A stretch of 64,000 nucleotides of DNA from Oscillospiraceae bacterium (lineage in GTDB: Bacteria; Bacillota; Clostridia; Oscillospirales; Oscillospiraceae), in assembly GCA_015067975.1 (NCBI GenBank), contig SVLK01000004.1, forward strand, positions 1-64,000, written 5' to 3'. Shown piece after piece: positions 38,293 to 49,272 of this stretch. The notes under the pieces were generated by a model. The model worked only from the letters and a program-made list of their open reading frames with translations, did not search any database and had not been told where the DNA came from. Both the position numbers and the translations under genes were made by a program. How positions within the stretch are numbered: position 1 is the stretch's first letter; each line of letters opens with the position of its first letter.

Positions 38293-40158
38293 ATGGATCG
38301 CTTGATTTTGGAACGTATTAACAGTCCTTGTGACATCAAACAACTGAACGAGCAGCAGCTCCACCAATTGTGTGAGGAACTACGTGCTTTTTTGATTACT
38401 CATGTAGCGCAGACCGGCGGCCATCTGGCGTCCAATCTGGGTGTAGTGGAACTGACTGTGGCCATTCACCGTGTGTTTGATACGGCGCGGGATCGGCTGG
38501 TGTTTGACGTGGGTCACCAATGCTATGTGCACAAGGCACTTACCGGCCGCCGGGACCTGTTTGACTCACTGCGCCAGTTTGACGGCCTTTCCGGCTTTCC
38601 TAAGCCTTGGGAGAGTGCCCACGATGCCTTCATTGCAGGTCACGCTTCCAACTCGGTATCTGTGGCGCTGGGCATGGCCCGTGCGCGTAGCCGTGAAAAA
38701 GAAAACTATCACGTGCTGGCGCTGACAGGTGATGGTGCGATGACCGGTGGCTTGAGTTTTGAGGGCTTGAACGATGCAGGCGCTTCCGGAGAGCCTTTGA
38801 TCGTAATTTTGAATGATAACGGCATGTCTATTGACGCTAATGTGGGTGGCATGTCCGGGCATTTATCTGAGTTGCGTACAAAACCGGGCTATGTTGCACT
38901 GAAAGAACGTTACCGTCAGGCGTTAACGCACTCTAACGTAGGCCGCCGCTTTTATGATTTTAGCCGTGGCATGAAACAGCTGCTGAAACATTCCTTGTTA
39001 CCGGGAAGCACTATGTTTGAAGACATGGGATTTCACTATATGGGTCCGGTAGACGGTCATGATTTGGAACAGTTGACGCAGACGCTTTGCTTGGCAAAAG
39101 AAATGGATTGCCCGGTGTTAGTGCATGTGCATACGGTAAAAGGCAAGGGATACTGCTATGCCGAGCAGGAACCGGGACGATTCCATGGCGTTTCTCCGTT
39201 TGATACCAATAATGGACAACCTTTGAAAGCTTCCGGAGAAAGCTATTCTTCGGTATTTGGCCAGACATTGGCGGAGCTGGCACGCGAAAATCCGAAAATC
39301 TGCGCTATTTCCGCTGCAATGGTAGACGGCACTGGTTTGACTTCCTTCGCAAAAGAATTTCCCGAGCGATTCTTTGATGTGGGCATTGCCGAAGGTCATG
39401 CAGTAGCTATGGCGGCAGGCATGGCAAAGCAGGGAAGTGTTCCCGTATTTGCTGTATACTCTAGCTTTTTGCAGCGCGGATTTGACATGCTGATCCACGA
39501 TGTGGCGCTTAGTGGCGTACATGTGGTGTTTGGCGTGGACCGCGCAGGTTTGGTGGGTGCCGATGGCGAGACGCACCATGGCTGCTTTGACCCGATTTAT
39601 CTGGCGCAGGTACCTAACATGACGGTACTGTGTCCTGCCAGTTTTGCAGAGCTTCGCTACATGCTGCGGCAAGCAATTGAGGAGATCGACGGGCCTGTAG
39701 CTGTCCGTTATCCCCGTGGCGGTGAAGAGCGTTATCGCGATTGCTGCGGTGCGGAAGTAATGACACGCCTGCGTGAGGGTAAGGATTGTACCATTGTTTC
39801 CTACGGTACCTTGATCAATGAAGCTCTTGGCGCGGCAGATTTGCTGCAGGAAAAGGGAATCTCGGCGGAAGTGGTGAAATTGAACCGCATTGCGCCGATG
39901 GACCCTGCCTATGTAAAGGATATGTTGGGTAACAGCAAGTGCTTGCTGGTACTGGAAGACTGCGTCAATACCGGATGTGTGGGGCAGCGCCTGGCAGCTA
40001 CAATGCTGCAAGGTGGTGCTGCACCGCAGAAACTGATTTTGAAGAATTCCGGTGATACGTTTGTGCAGCAGGGAACGGTTCCCCAGCTATATCGCGCGCT
40101 GGGATTGGATGCACAGAGTGTCGCTGGTTCTCTGGAGGAGGTGCTGCATGAGCGCTAA
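38293..40158 (+). CDS. dxs: 1-deoxy-D-xylulose-5-phosphate synthase
   Basis: GHQCYVHKALTGR, LTGDGAMTGGLSFEGLNDAG, DRAGLVGADGETHHG. Confidence 0.96.
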   Translation: MDRLILERINSPCDIKQLNEQQLHQLCEELRAFLITHVAQTGGHLASNLGVVELTVAIHRVFDTARDRLVFDVGHQCYVHKALTGRRDLFDSLRQFDGLSGFPKPWESAHDAFIAGHASNSVSVALGMARARSREKENYHVLALTGDGAMTGGLSFEGLNDAGASGEPLIVILNDNGMSIDANVGGMSGHLSELRTKPGYVALKERYRQALTHSNVGRRFYDFSRGMKQLLKHSLLPGSTMFEDMGFHYMGPVDGHDLEQLTQTLCLAKEMDCPVLVHVHTVKGKGYCYAEQEPGRFHGVSPFDTNNGQPLKASGESYSSVFGQTLAELARENPKICAISAAMVDGTGLTSFAKEFPERFFDVGIAEGHAVAMAAGMAKQGSVPVFAVYSSFLQRGFDMLIHDVALSGVHVVFGVDRAGLVGADGETHHGCFDPIYLAQVPNMTVLCPASFAELRYMLRQAIEEIDGPVAVRYPRGGEERYRDCCGAEVMTRLREGKDCTIVSYGTLINEALGAADLLQEKGISAEVVKLNRIAPMDPAYVKDMLGNSKCLLVLEDCVNTGCVGQRLAATMLQGGAAPQKLILKNSGDTFVQQGTVPQLYRALGLDAQSVAGSLEEVLHER

Positions 40159-40951
40159 AACACGGTTGGATGTGCTGCTGGTAGAACGCGGTTTCATGGA
40201 GAGCCGCCAAAAAGCGCAGGCTGTGATCATGAGCGGCAACGTGTTTGTGGCCGGTCAGCGTGTGGATAAGCCCGGTACTTCCGTGCCCAATGAGGCGGAG
40301 ATTGAGGTGCGCGGCCATGTGCTGCGCTATGTCAGCCGTGGTGGATTGAAGCTGGAAAAAGCGATGCAGACCTTTCCGCTGACGTTAGAGGGAAAGGTGT
40401 GTGCCGATATCGGTGCATCTACAGGCGGCTTTACCGATTGCATGCTGCAAAACGGCGCAGTAAAAGTTTATTCGGTAGACGTGGGTTACGGACAGCTGGA
40501 TTGGAAGCTGCGCAATGATGAGCGTGTCGTGTGTTTGGAGCGTACCAATGCGCGCTATTTGACCCACGAACAAATTCCCGATGAGTTGGAATTTGCGTCT
40601 ATCGATGTTTCCTTTATCTCTTTGAAGTTGATTTTCCCTGCGTTGTATGGCCTGCTGAAAGAAGGCGGGGAGATCGCCTGCCTGATCAAGCCGCAGTTTG
40701 AAGCGGGGCGCGAAAAGGTAGGAAAGAAGGGCGTTGTGCGCGATCCAGCTGTACATCTGGAAGTGCTGAAAAACTTCCTTATCCATGCAAAGGAAAACAA
40801 CTTTACGGTTATTGATATTACTTATTCTCCTATCAGGGGACCGGAAGGAAACATTGAGTATTTGGGATATCTCCGCAAGGAGAGTGCACCCAACGGAACA
40901 TTTGATCTTGCCGCCATTGTGGAGGCTTCTCATCGCGAACTGAAAGATTAA
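40148..40951 (+). CDS. tlyA: TlyA-family rRNA methyltransferase/hemolysin-like
   Basis: S4 domain RLDVLLVERGFMESRQKAQAVIMSG; CADIGASTGGFTDCMLQNGA. Confidence 0.94.
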   Translation: MSAKTRLDVLLVERGFMESRQKAQAVIMSGNVFVAGQRVDKPGTSVPNEAEIEVRGHVLRYVSRGGLKLEKAMQTFPLTLEGKVCADIGASTGGFTDCMLQNGAVKVYSVDVGYGQLDWKLRNDERVVCLERTNARYLTHEQIPDELEFASIDVSFISLKLIFPALYGLLKEGGEIACLIKPQFEAGREKVGKKGVVRDPAVHLEVLKNFLIHAKENNFTVIDITYSPIRGPEGNIEYLGYLRKESAPNGTFDLAAIVEASHRELKD

Positions 40952-40961
40952 AGAAGGTGCT

Positions 40962-41843
40962 ATGATGAAGAAAGTGATCCTGTGCCCTAATCCCTATCGT
41001 GACCATGATTTGAAGGTGGCGAAGAAATCCAAGGAATTGCTGGAGAGCATTGGCTTTATGCCGGTAGTTTGCCTGCCGTTCCAGCGTGACGGATATGACG
41101 AACAACTGGGAATGCCTATCAGATCGCTGCAGCAGGAGATCAAATCGGCAGATTTGCTGATCGCGTTCGGTGGAGACGGTACGATTCTGCACTTGGCGCG
41201 TACAGTGGCGCTGCACAGCGTGCCGGTGTTGGGTATCAATTTGGGCAGCCTGGGCTTTATGGCGGAGCTGGAGCAGGACGAGCTGGAACGTCTGCGCGAT
41301 TTAGCGCATTGGGACTTTACAGTAGAGTCACGCATGATGCTGGACGTGACTGTGATCCGCGACGGGCGCTCGGTATATAACAATATTGCCCTCAACGATG
41401 CAGTGATTTCCAAGGGTTCTATTGCGCGGGTGGTGCGGCTGGAGATCTTTACCGAAGAAGGCAGATTGACCCGTGTGGGAGGTGACGGCGTGATTGTCAG
41501 CACACCTACCGGATCTACCGGCTATTCTATGGCTGCCGGTGGCCCTATTGTGGAGCCTACGGCGAAGAATCTGCTGCTGACACCCATTTGCCCCCACTCT
41601 ACTCGATCCTCTTCCTATGTGCTCTCTCCGGAGCATGTGATCACGGTGGAAGCGGCGGATGCCAACCGGAAATTTGTGTACCTGTCGGTAGATGGCGGTA
41701 AGGCGTTTTCGCTGAAGAACGGCGATAAGGTGCGTGTCAGCCAGTCAGGTTATACCACGAAGCTGGTGCGTCTTTCTAAAAAGAGTTTTTGCGAAATCTT
41801 AGATAAAAAAATGGGAGCGGAGGCTGAAAAAAATGAAAAATGA
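40962..41843 (+). CDS. nadK: NAD kinase
   Basis: LIAFGGDGTILHLAR, GINLGSLGFMAEL, ALNDAVISKG, VSTPTGSTGYSMAAGGPIV. Confidence 0.96.
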   Translation: MMKKVILCPNPYRDHDLKVAKKSKELLESIGFMPVVCLPFQRDGYDEQLGMPIRSLQQEIKSADLLIAFGGDGTILHLARTVALHSVPVLGINLGSLGFMAELEQDELERLRDLAHWDFTVESRMMLDVTVIRDGRSVYNNIALNDAVISKGSIARVVRLEIFTEEGRLTRVGGDGVIVSTPTGSTGYSMAAGGPIVEPTAKNLLLTPICPHSTRSSSYVLSPEHVITVEAADANRKFVYLSVDGGKAFSLKNGDKVRVSQSGYTTKLVRLSKKSFCEILDKKMGAEAEKNEK

Positions 41844-42285
41844 CCGTCATAATCATTTGCTGCAGATCATTGCTGAAGAGAGCATTGAAACGCAGGAGCA
41901 GCTGTTGGAGCGCCTTCGTGAGCGTGGTATTAAAAGTACACAGGCTACTATTTCCCGGGATATTAAGGAGTTGCATTTGGTAAAAGAGCCGGCCGGACAG
42001 GGGCGGTATCGCTATGCTGTTTCCGCGCACCGCACCAAACTGAATTTTGCAGACCGCCTGCGTACGATTTTGCGCGAAAGTCTGCTCAGCTCCGATTATG
42101 CACAGAATATCGTGGTGATCAAGACGATGCCCGGCCTTGCACAGGGTGCTGCGTCTGCTCTGGACGGTATGCAGATCGCCAATATGGTGGGCTCTTTGGC
42201 CGGTGATGATACGGTGATGATCATTATGCGTGATCAGGATAGTGCTTCTGATTTTTGCAACGAGATCCGTGACATGCTGCGCTGA
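41833..42285 (+). CDS. argR: Arginine repressor ArgR/AhrC
   Basis: IIAEESIETQEQLLERLRERGIKSTQATISRDIKELHLVK. Confidence 0.95.
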   Translation: MKNDRHNHLLQIIAEESIETQEQLLERLRERGIKSTQATISRDIKELHLVKEPAGQGRYRYAVSAHRTKLNFADRLRTILRESLLSSDYAQNIVVIKTMPGLAQGAASALDGMQIANMVGSLAGDDTVMIIMRDQDSASDFCNEIRDMLR

Positions 42286-42314
42286 AACGGCGTGTTGCGT
42301 GGAGGAGAAAAGAT

Positions 42315-43988
42315 ATGCTGCAGCTACTCCATATTGAGAATATTGCGATTATTGAGCAGGCGGATATTGTCTTTGAACCGGGATTCAATGTGCTGACCGG
42401 TGAAACCGGCGCGGGTAAATCCATCGTGATTGATGCTATGAGTGCCGTGTTGGGCCAGCGCGCTTCGCGTGAGTTGATCCGCACCGGTGAAAACAAGGCG
42501 TTTGTCAGCGCCTGCTTTATCGGTGTTCCGTCGCAGCTGCTGGAGAATTTTGGTATTGACGCGGAAGAGGAATTACTGCTGCAGCGTGAGATCCATGCCG
42601 ACGGCAAAAATATCTGCCGTGTCAACGGAAGACCCATGACAGTGACGCAACTGCGTGCGTTGGGCAATTGCTTGCTCAACATTCATGGGCAGCATGACGG
42701 ACAGCAGCTGTTGGATGAAGAACAGCACCTGTACTATCTGGATGCCTTTGGCCGCACGCAGGGTGTATGGCAGGTGTACAGCGAAAAATACGCTAAGCTG
42801 CAGGAAGTGCGCCGCCGGATCCGTGATTTACAGATGGATGAGGCGGAGAAAGCACGCCGTATGGATACGCTGCGCTATCAGATCGATGAACTGGAACGTG
42901 CCAAGCTACGTCCGGGTGAAGAAGACGAACTGATGAGCCGCCGTAACTTCCTGCGAAACAGCGAGAAGTTTATTTCTGCTGTGGAAGGTGCGAACTTCAG
43001 TTTCAATGGTGATGAAGGTAGCTATGGTGCGCTTTCTTTGCTGCGCCAAGCACAGGATTTCCTTGCTCCGATCCGCATGCTGGATGATCAATATGCCCAA
43101 CTGTATGCCCGGTTGGAGGAACTGTACAGCGAAACTTACGACTTGGCTGAAACGATCAGCGACAAGAGAGAAGAGTTTGACTTTTCCCCTCACGAGCTGG
43201 ACGATGTGGAAGGCCGACTGGATCAGCTGTACCGGCTGAAGAAAAAATACGGGCCGACAGTCGAGGAGATGATAGACTACCTTGCCCGTTGCCGCGATGA
43301 GCTGGAAGCCATTGAATATGCAGGCGATACGCTGTTGCATCTGGAAAAGGAATGTGGCAAGCTGGAAAAAGAAGCGCAGGAGGCGGCGCGTGCACTATCT
43401 GATTTGCGAAAGAGTGCGGCGACAGAACTGGAACACCAGATCCTCTCTGAACTGCGGCAGCTGGACATGGGCAAGATTCGCTTCAGCGTTTCCTTTGAGC
43501 AGCAACCTTTGGCGGAAAACGGCATGGATATGGTACGTTTCCTGATGTCTGCCAACGTAGGCGAAGAATTGCGTCCGATCCATAAAATCGCTTCTGGTGG
43601 TGAATTGGCCCGCATTATGCTGGCTATGAAGAACGTTCTTTCCGAGCAGGATCAGGTGGGTACAATGGTGTTCGATGAGGTGGATACCGGCGTTTCCGGA
43701 CGTGCTGCGCAAAAGGTGGCAGAGAAAATGGCTCGCATCTCCCGTAAAAAGCAGGTGCTGTGCGTGACCCATCTGCCGCAGTTGGCAGCTATGGCGGATA
43801 CCCATTTCTCTGTGGAGAAGGGAGAGCGTGGCGGACGTACTTATACCAGCGTGCAGCAGCTGACCCGTGAGCGTCGGCGCGAGGAACTGGCGCGGCTGAC
43901 AGGTGGCGCCCATGTTTCGGAAGTGATGCTTTCCGGTGCTGAAGAACTGTTGCAAGCGGCGGAAACCTTCAAAGTGAGCTTGGCTTGA
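42315..43988 (+). CDS. recN: DNA repair protein RecN
   Basis: GFNVLTGETGAGKSIVIDAMSAVLGQRAS; MVFDEVDTGVSGRAAQKVAEKM. Confidence 0.97.
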   Translation: MLQLLHIENIAIIEQADIVFEPGFNVLTGETGAGKSIVIDAMSAVLGQRASRELIRTGENKAFVSACFIGVPSQLLENFGIDAEEELLLQREIHADGKNICRVNGRPMTVTQLRALGNCLLNIHGQHDGQQLLDEEQHLYYLDAFGRTQGVWQVYSEKYAKLQEVRRRIRDLQMDEAEKARRMDTLRYQIDELERAKLRPGEEDELMSRRNFLRNSEKFISAVEGANFSFNGDEGSYGALSLLRQAQDFLAPIRMLDDQYAQLYARLEELYSETYDLAETISDKREEFDFSPHELDDVEGRLDQLYRLKKKYGPTVEEMIDYLARCRDELEAIEYAGDTLLHLEKECGKLEKEAQEAARALSDLRKSAATELEHQILSELRQLDMGKIRFSVSFEQQPLAENGMDMVRFLMSANVGEELRPIHKIASGGELARIMLAMKNVLSEQDQVGTMVFDEVDTGVSGRAAQKVAEKMARISRKKQVLCVTHLPQLAAMADTHFSVEKGERGGRTYTSVQQLTRERRREELARLTGGAHVSEVMLSGAEELLQAAETFKVSLA

Positions 43989-43993
43989 TATAG

Positions 43994-44022
43994 TTGACAA
44001 ATGGTGGAATTGTGGCTATAAT
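43994..44022 (+). promoter_or_regulatory. tyrS leader promoter
   Basis: TTGACA - 17 nt - TATAAT (fully consensus). Confidence 0.9.
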
Positions 44023-44029
44023 AACGCCG

Positions 44030-44320
44030 TTGAGAATTTGATAATGTGATAAGCGAGGAAGGGAAGAAGTACCCTGCCGAAGACCTGTAAAGAGAAGCCC
44101 TGGTTGGTGAAAAGGGCAGAGGAAACGGTTGGCGAATACATCCCGGAGCAGCCTCCTGAACGTGCCTTAGGTGCTGAGTAGGGATGTGTCGGGTCCGCCC
44201 GTTACAGCGGTAGGGTGTTTTGCACCCGACGAGGCCGTGTTCCGCGAGGATACGGCGAACAAGAGGTGGTACCGCGATATAATGATCGCCCTCTGTCTTA
44301 CGACAGGGGGCGTTTTCTTT
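44030..44320 (+). promoter_or_regulatory. T-box riboswitch (tyrosine) with terminator
   Basis: AGAGGTGGTACCGCGA T-box (about 44261-44276); terminator GCCCTCTGTC-ttac-GACAGGGGGC-GTTTTC; specifier UAC at 44137-44139. Confidence 0.93.
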
Positions 44321-44363
44321 GTCTGCCTGTCAGAAAACGAATGATCGAAAGGAAAGAAGAACA

Positions 44364-45590
44364 ATGGGTATTTATGAGGAACTGGTTGCCCGCGGCTTGA
44401 TCGCACAGGTGACCAACGAGGAAGAGATCCGTGAGATGGTCAATAATGGCAAGGCCACTTTTTACATTGGCTTTGACTGCACGGCTGATTCTTTGCATGT
44501 GGGTCACTTCATGGCGTTGTGCCTGATGAAGCGCCTGCAGATGGCCGGCAATAAGCCGATCGCCCTGATCGGTGACGGCACGACCATGATCGGCGACCCC
44601 TCCGGCCGTACCGATATGCGCCAGATGCTGACGGAAGAAACTATCCAGTATAATGCTGAGTGCTTCAAAAAGCAGATGGAAAAGTTCATCGACTTCTCCG
44701 ATGGCAAGGCACTGATGCTGCGCAACTCCGCATGGCTGAAGCCTCTGAACTACATTGAGATGCTGCGCGAAGTGGGCGCCTGCTTCTCGGTGAACAATAT
44801 GCTGCGTGCTGAGTGTTACAAGCAGCGCATGGAAAAGGGTTTGAGCTTCCTGGAGTTCAACTACATGATCATGCAGAGCTATGACTTCTACTACATGTTC
44901 CAGCATTACGGCTGCAACATGCAGTTTGGCGGCAATGACCAGTGGTCCAACATGCTGGGCGGTACGGAGTTGATCCGCCGCAAGTTGGGTAAGGATGCCC
45001 ATGCCATGACCATCACGCTGCTGCTCAACTCCGAGGGCAAGAAGATGGGTAAGACGGCTTCCGGCGCTGTGTGGCTGGATCCCAACAAGACCAGTCCCTT
45101 CGAGTTCTATCAGTACTGGCGCAATGTGGACGATGCCGATGTTCTTAAGTGTATCCGCATGCTGACCTTCCTGCCTTTGGAAGAGATTGAGAAGATGGAC
45201 AAGTGGGAAGGTGCCCAGCTCAACGAGGCGAAGAGTATTCTGGCCTATGAGCTGACGGCTCTGGTTCACGGCGCAGAAGAGGCTGAGAAAGCCAAGGCTG
45301 CTTCTTTGGCACTGTTTGCCGGCGGTGGCAATACGGCGGATATGCCCACCACCGAGCTGACAAGTGATGATCTGGGCGGCGGTCAGATTGGTATTATTCA
45401 GCTGTTGGTCAAGTGCGGCCTGTGCGCCAGCAACGGCGAAGCTCGCCGTCTCATCCAGCAGGGCGGTATCGTGGTCAATGACCAGAAGGTGACCGGCATC
45501 GACGCTTCCTTCGGTCTGGAGCAGTTCACCGGCGAGGGTTTGGTGATACGCAAGGGCAAGAAAGTCTTCCACCGCGCTGTCTTGGTTTGA
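44364..45590 (+). CDS. tyrS: Tyrosyl-tRNA synthetase
   Basis: YIGFDCTADSLHVGHFMAL, FGGNDQWSNML, GKKMGKTASGAVWL; S4 C-terminus. Confidence 0.97.
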   Translation: MGIYEELVARGLIAQVTNEEEIREMVNNGKATFYIGFDCTADSLHVGHFMALCLMKRLQMAGNKPIALIGDGTTMIGDPSGRTDMRQMLTEETIQYNAECFKKQMEKFIDFSDGKALMLRNSAWLKPLNYIEMLREVGACFSVNNMLRAECYKQRMEKGLSFLEFNYMIMQSYDFYYMFQHYGCNMQFGGNDQWSNMLGGTELIRRKLGKDAHAMTITLLLNSEGKKMGKTASGAVWLDPNKTSPFEFYQYWRNVDDADVLKCIRMLTFLPLEEIEKMDKWEGAQLNEAKSILAYELTALVHGAEEAEKAKAASLALFAGGGNTADMPTTELTSDDLGGGQIGIIQLLVKCGLCASNGEARRLIQQGGIVVNDQKVTGIDASFGLEQFTGEGLVIRKGKKVFHRAVLV

Positions 45591-45607
45591 TTAAAACTCG
45601 TGCTTTT

Positions 45608-45645
45608 GAAAAGCCGTGGCATCTGCTACGGCTTTTCTTCTTTTA
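45608..45645 (+). terminator. tyrS terminator
   Basis: GAAAAGCCGT...ACGGCTTTTC-TTCTTTT. Confidence 0.85.
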
Positions 45646-45665
45646 TTGAATTTTTATAGAAAAGG

Positions 45666-45694
45666 TTGAATATAAGCTTAAGTTATACTATAAT
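45666..45694 (+). promoter_or_regulatory. queA promoter
   Basis: TTGAAT - 17 nt - TATAAT. Confidence 0.7.
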
Positions 45695-45746
45695 CATACT
45701 TTGTGAGCGACAAAAGAGTCGTAAAAGTGATAGTTAAGGTGTATTG

Positions 45747-46772
45747 ATGAGAACGAAGGATTTTTATTTTGATTTACCGGAAGAACTGATTGCGCAGACG
45801 CCTATTGCCCAGCGCGATGCGTCTCGCTTGTTGGTGCTGGATCGGAAAAGCGGCGCGTGGGAGCACAAACACTTTTTTGATTTGCCCGACTATCTGCGAT
45901 CCGGCGATTGCTTGATTTTGAATAATTCCCGTGTGCTGCCGGCGCGGCTCCTAGGAAAACGTGTCCCCGGTGGCGGAGTATGCGAAGTACTGTTGCTGAT
46001 CGATCGCGGGGACAATGTGTGGGAGTGCCTGGTGCGTCCGGGAAAAAAGATGCGTAAGGGTGCACAGGTTTCTTTTGGCAACGGGGAGCTGACTGCGGAA
46101 GTGGTGGACGAACTGCCTGGTGGAAATCGGTTGGTGAAATTCAGCTATGAAGGTATCTTTTTGGAAGTGCTGGATCGCTTGGGTAAGATGCCTCTGCCGC
46201 CCTACATCAAGGCGGAATTGGAGGATCGTGAGCGCTATCAGACGGTTTATTCCAAGGTTAACGGATCGGCTGCAGCCCCTACAGCGGGACTACATTTTAC
46301 GCCGGAACTGCTGGAGCGGCTCAAGAGCATGGGTGTAAACATTGGCTATGTGACGCTGCATGTGGGATTAGGAACGTTCCGTCCTGTGAAAGAAGATGAG
46401 ATCACCAATCACGAGATGCACAGTGAGTATTGTGTGATCCCGCAGGAAACGGCGGATCTGATCAATGCGACAAAGAAAAGCGGTGGCCGCGTGATCTGTG
46501 TTGGCACTACATCCTGTCGTACCATCGAATCCTGGGCACAGGAAGATGGAACGATGAAGGCCTCTGCCGGCTGGACCAATATTTTTATTTATCCCGGCTA
46601 TAAATTCAAAGTGCTGGATGCGTTGATTACGAACTTCCATCTGCCGGAATCCACATTGATCATGCTGGTATCCGCGCTTGCCGGAAGAGAACAGACATTG
46701 GCGGCTTATAAGGAAGCGGTGAAAGAGCAGTATCGCTTTTTCAGCTTTGGCGATGCTATGCTGATCCACTAG
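45747..46772 (+). CDS. queA: S-adenosylmethionine:tRNA ribosyltransferase-isomerase
   Basis: [60 protein letters not shown]. Confidence 0.96.
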   Translation: MRTKDFYFDLPEELIAQTPIAQRDASRLLVLDRKSGAWEHKHFFDLPDYLRSGDCLILNNSRVLPARLLGKRVPGGGVCEVLLLIDRGDNVWECLVRPGKKMRKGAQVSFGNGELTAEVVDELPGGNRLVKFSYEGIFLEVLDRLGKMPLPPYIKAELEDRERYQTVYSKVNGSAAAPTAGLHFTPELLERLKSMGVNIGYVTLHVGLGTFRPVKEDEITNHEMHSEYCVIPQETADLINATKKSGGRVICVGTTSCRTIESWAQEDGTMKASAGWTNIFIYPGYKFKVLDALITNFHLPESTLIMLVSALAGREQTLAAYKEAVKEQYRFFSFGDAMLIH

Positions 46773-46779
46773 GGAGTGA

Positions 46780-47916
<1,137 letters not shown>

Positions 47917-47994
47917 TTATAGGAAAACTACTTGCCAAAAGGGGCAGAGTTTTGTATAATATCAAAGACATTTTGAAAAAGGAGAATTTCCCTC

Positions 47995-48420
47995 ATGTTT
48001 AATCTGATTGAGACCGCTTTTGCTGCAAGCGGCGATGCTGCTACCGGTGGTATGGGTTCCACGTTTATCATGCTGATCGTCATGGTAGCTATCTTCTACT
48101 TCCTGCTGATCCGTCCTGAAAACAAGCGCAAGAAGGAAGCTGAGCAGATGCGTAACGCTCTGAAGAAGGGTGACTGGCTGACCACTATCGGTGGTTTGTA
48201 TGGTAAGGTTGTTGCTATCACTGATCGCACCGTGGTTCTGGAGACCAGCGAAGATCGCGTTCGCGTTGAGTTCCTGAAGTCTGCTATCAGCACTGTTGGT
48301 ACGTTGGACGAGCAGGTTGCTGCTGCACAGCGCGGCGGCCGCAAAGCCAAGAAGGAAGCGAATGCTGAGGTTCCTGCCGTTGAAGAAAAGGCAGCTGAAG
48401 AGACCAAGGCCGAGGAATAA
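47995..48420 (+). CDS. yajC: Preprotein translocase subunit YajC
   Basis: YFLLIRPENKRKKEAEQMRNALKKGDWLTTIGGLYGKV. Confidence 0.93.
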   Translation: MFNLIETAFAASGDAATGGMGSTFIMLIVMVAIFYFLLIRPENKRKKEAEQMRNALKKGDWLTTIGGLYGKVVAITDRTVVLETSEDRVRVEFLKSAISTVGTLDEQVAAAQRGGRKAKKEANAEVPAVEEKAAEETKAEE

Positions 48421-48436
48421 TTCCTGAATAAGATAT

Positions 48437-48486
48437 CCTCCCTCGAATATGCTTCAATAAGAAGCGTTTGAGGGAGGTGTTTTTTT
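48437..48486 (+). terminator. yajC terminator whose 3' arm contains the next gene's SD
   Basis: CCTCCCTC (48437-48444)...inner GCTTC/GAAGC...GAGGGAGG (48470-48477) then TTTTTT. Confidence 0.8.
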
Positions 48487-48490
48487 GTCT

Positions 48491-48931
48491 ATGACGAAGA
48501 ATGTGTTGTTAAAACGGATTTGGATCGGTGCGTTATTGATGATAGTGACCCTGTTAGTATTAAATGGGGGGTGCGCCTGGTTGATGTCTAGGGGATTGGT
48601 CGATCACAATTTGACGCAGCAAGCCTCATGGGCGGTGTGGGGAATGGCAGCGATGCTTGTGGGCGTCTTTGCGATGAGAGACAAAGGGGCGGCTATTTCG
48701 GACGGTATATTGGTGCCTGTGCTTTTCTATATGCTGACTCTGATAGTAGCTTTGGTGCTGGGGGGAGAAAATGCTGGAGTTGGCATGTGGTGGAAGTGCG
48801 GCCTTTCAGTTGTGGGGGGTGCGATGGCTGGCGCAATAACAGGGTTGGCAAAAGGAAAAAAACGAATCACTAGGGTGGGGAAGGGTAAGCGGCGAAACGG
48901 CGGTAACATAAAACGGAACATGGCAAAATAA
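48491..48931 (+). CDS. TIGR04086-family membrane protein
   Basis: About 147 aa, four predicted TM segments, basic tail; located next to yajC as in other Clostridia. Confidence 0.75.
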   Translation: MTKNVLLKRIWIGALLMIVTLLVLNGGCAWLMSRGLVDHNLTQQASWAVWGMAAMLVGVFAMRDKGAAISDGILVPVLFYMLTLIVALVLGGENAGVGMWWKCGLSVVGGAMAGAITGLAKGKKRITRVGKGKRRNGGNIKRNMAK

Positions 48932-49272
48932 ACGAAAATGCTATTTTGGACAAAAAACACTTGACGAAAAATAAAAAATGTGCTCAACAAGCGGAGAAAT
49001 AAGAAAATTCTATATGTGGTGAAAGAAAAAAATAAAAGGACAACATGTTGTTCAAAAAAGGGGGAAGGAGAGAGTGGGGGAAAACGGTGATAGAAGTAGA
49101 CATAAAATTGTTTACATAATATATTAGCATAATTTACAAAAAAATTAAAAATCGAAGAAAAAGCTTGCGGTTTCTGCGTTTTTGCCATATATTTAATTAC
49201 GCACTAACGAGTGGAATTTGCAAATTCTAAGTTTGTTGTTTACCTCATATACTGATGTGAGGTGAGAAACAA

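Noticed and set aside
48727-49188. 153-aa minus-strand Phe-rich ORF
   Set aside because: Arises from the purine-rich plus strand giving Phe/Leu codons; no RBS, overlaps the TIGR04086 gene.
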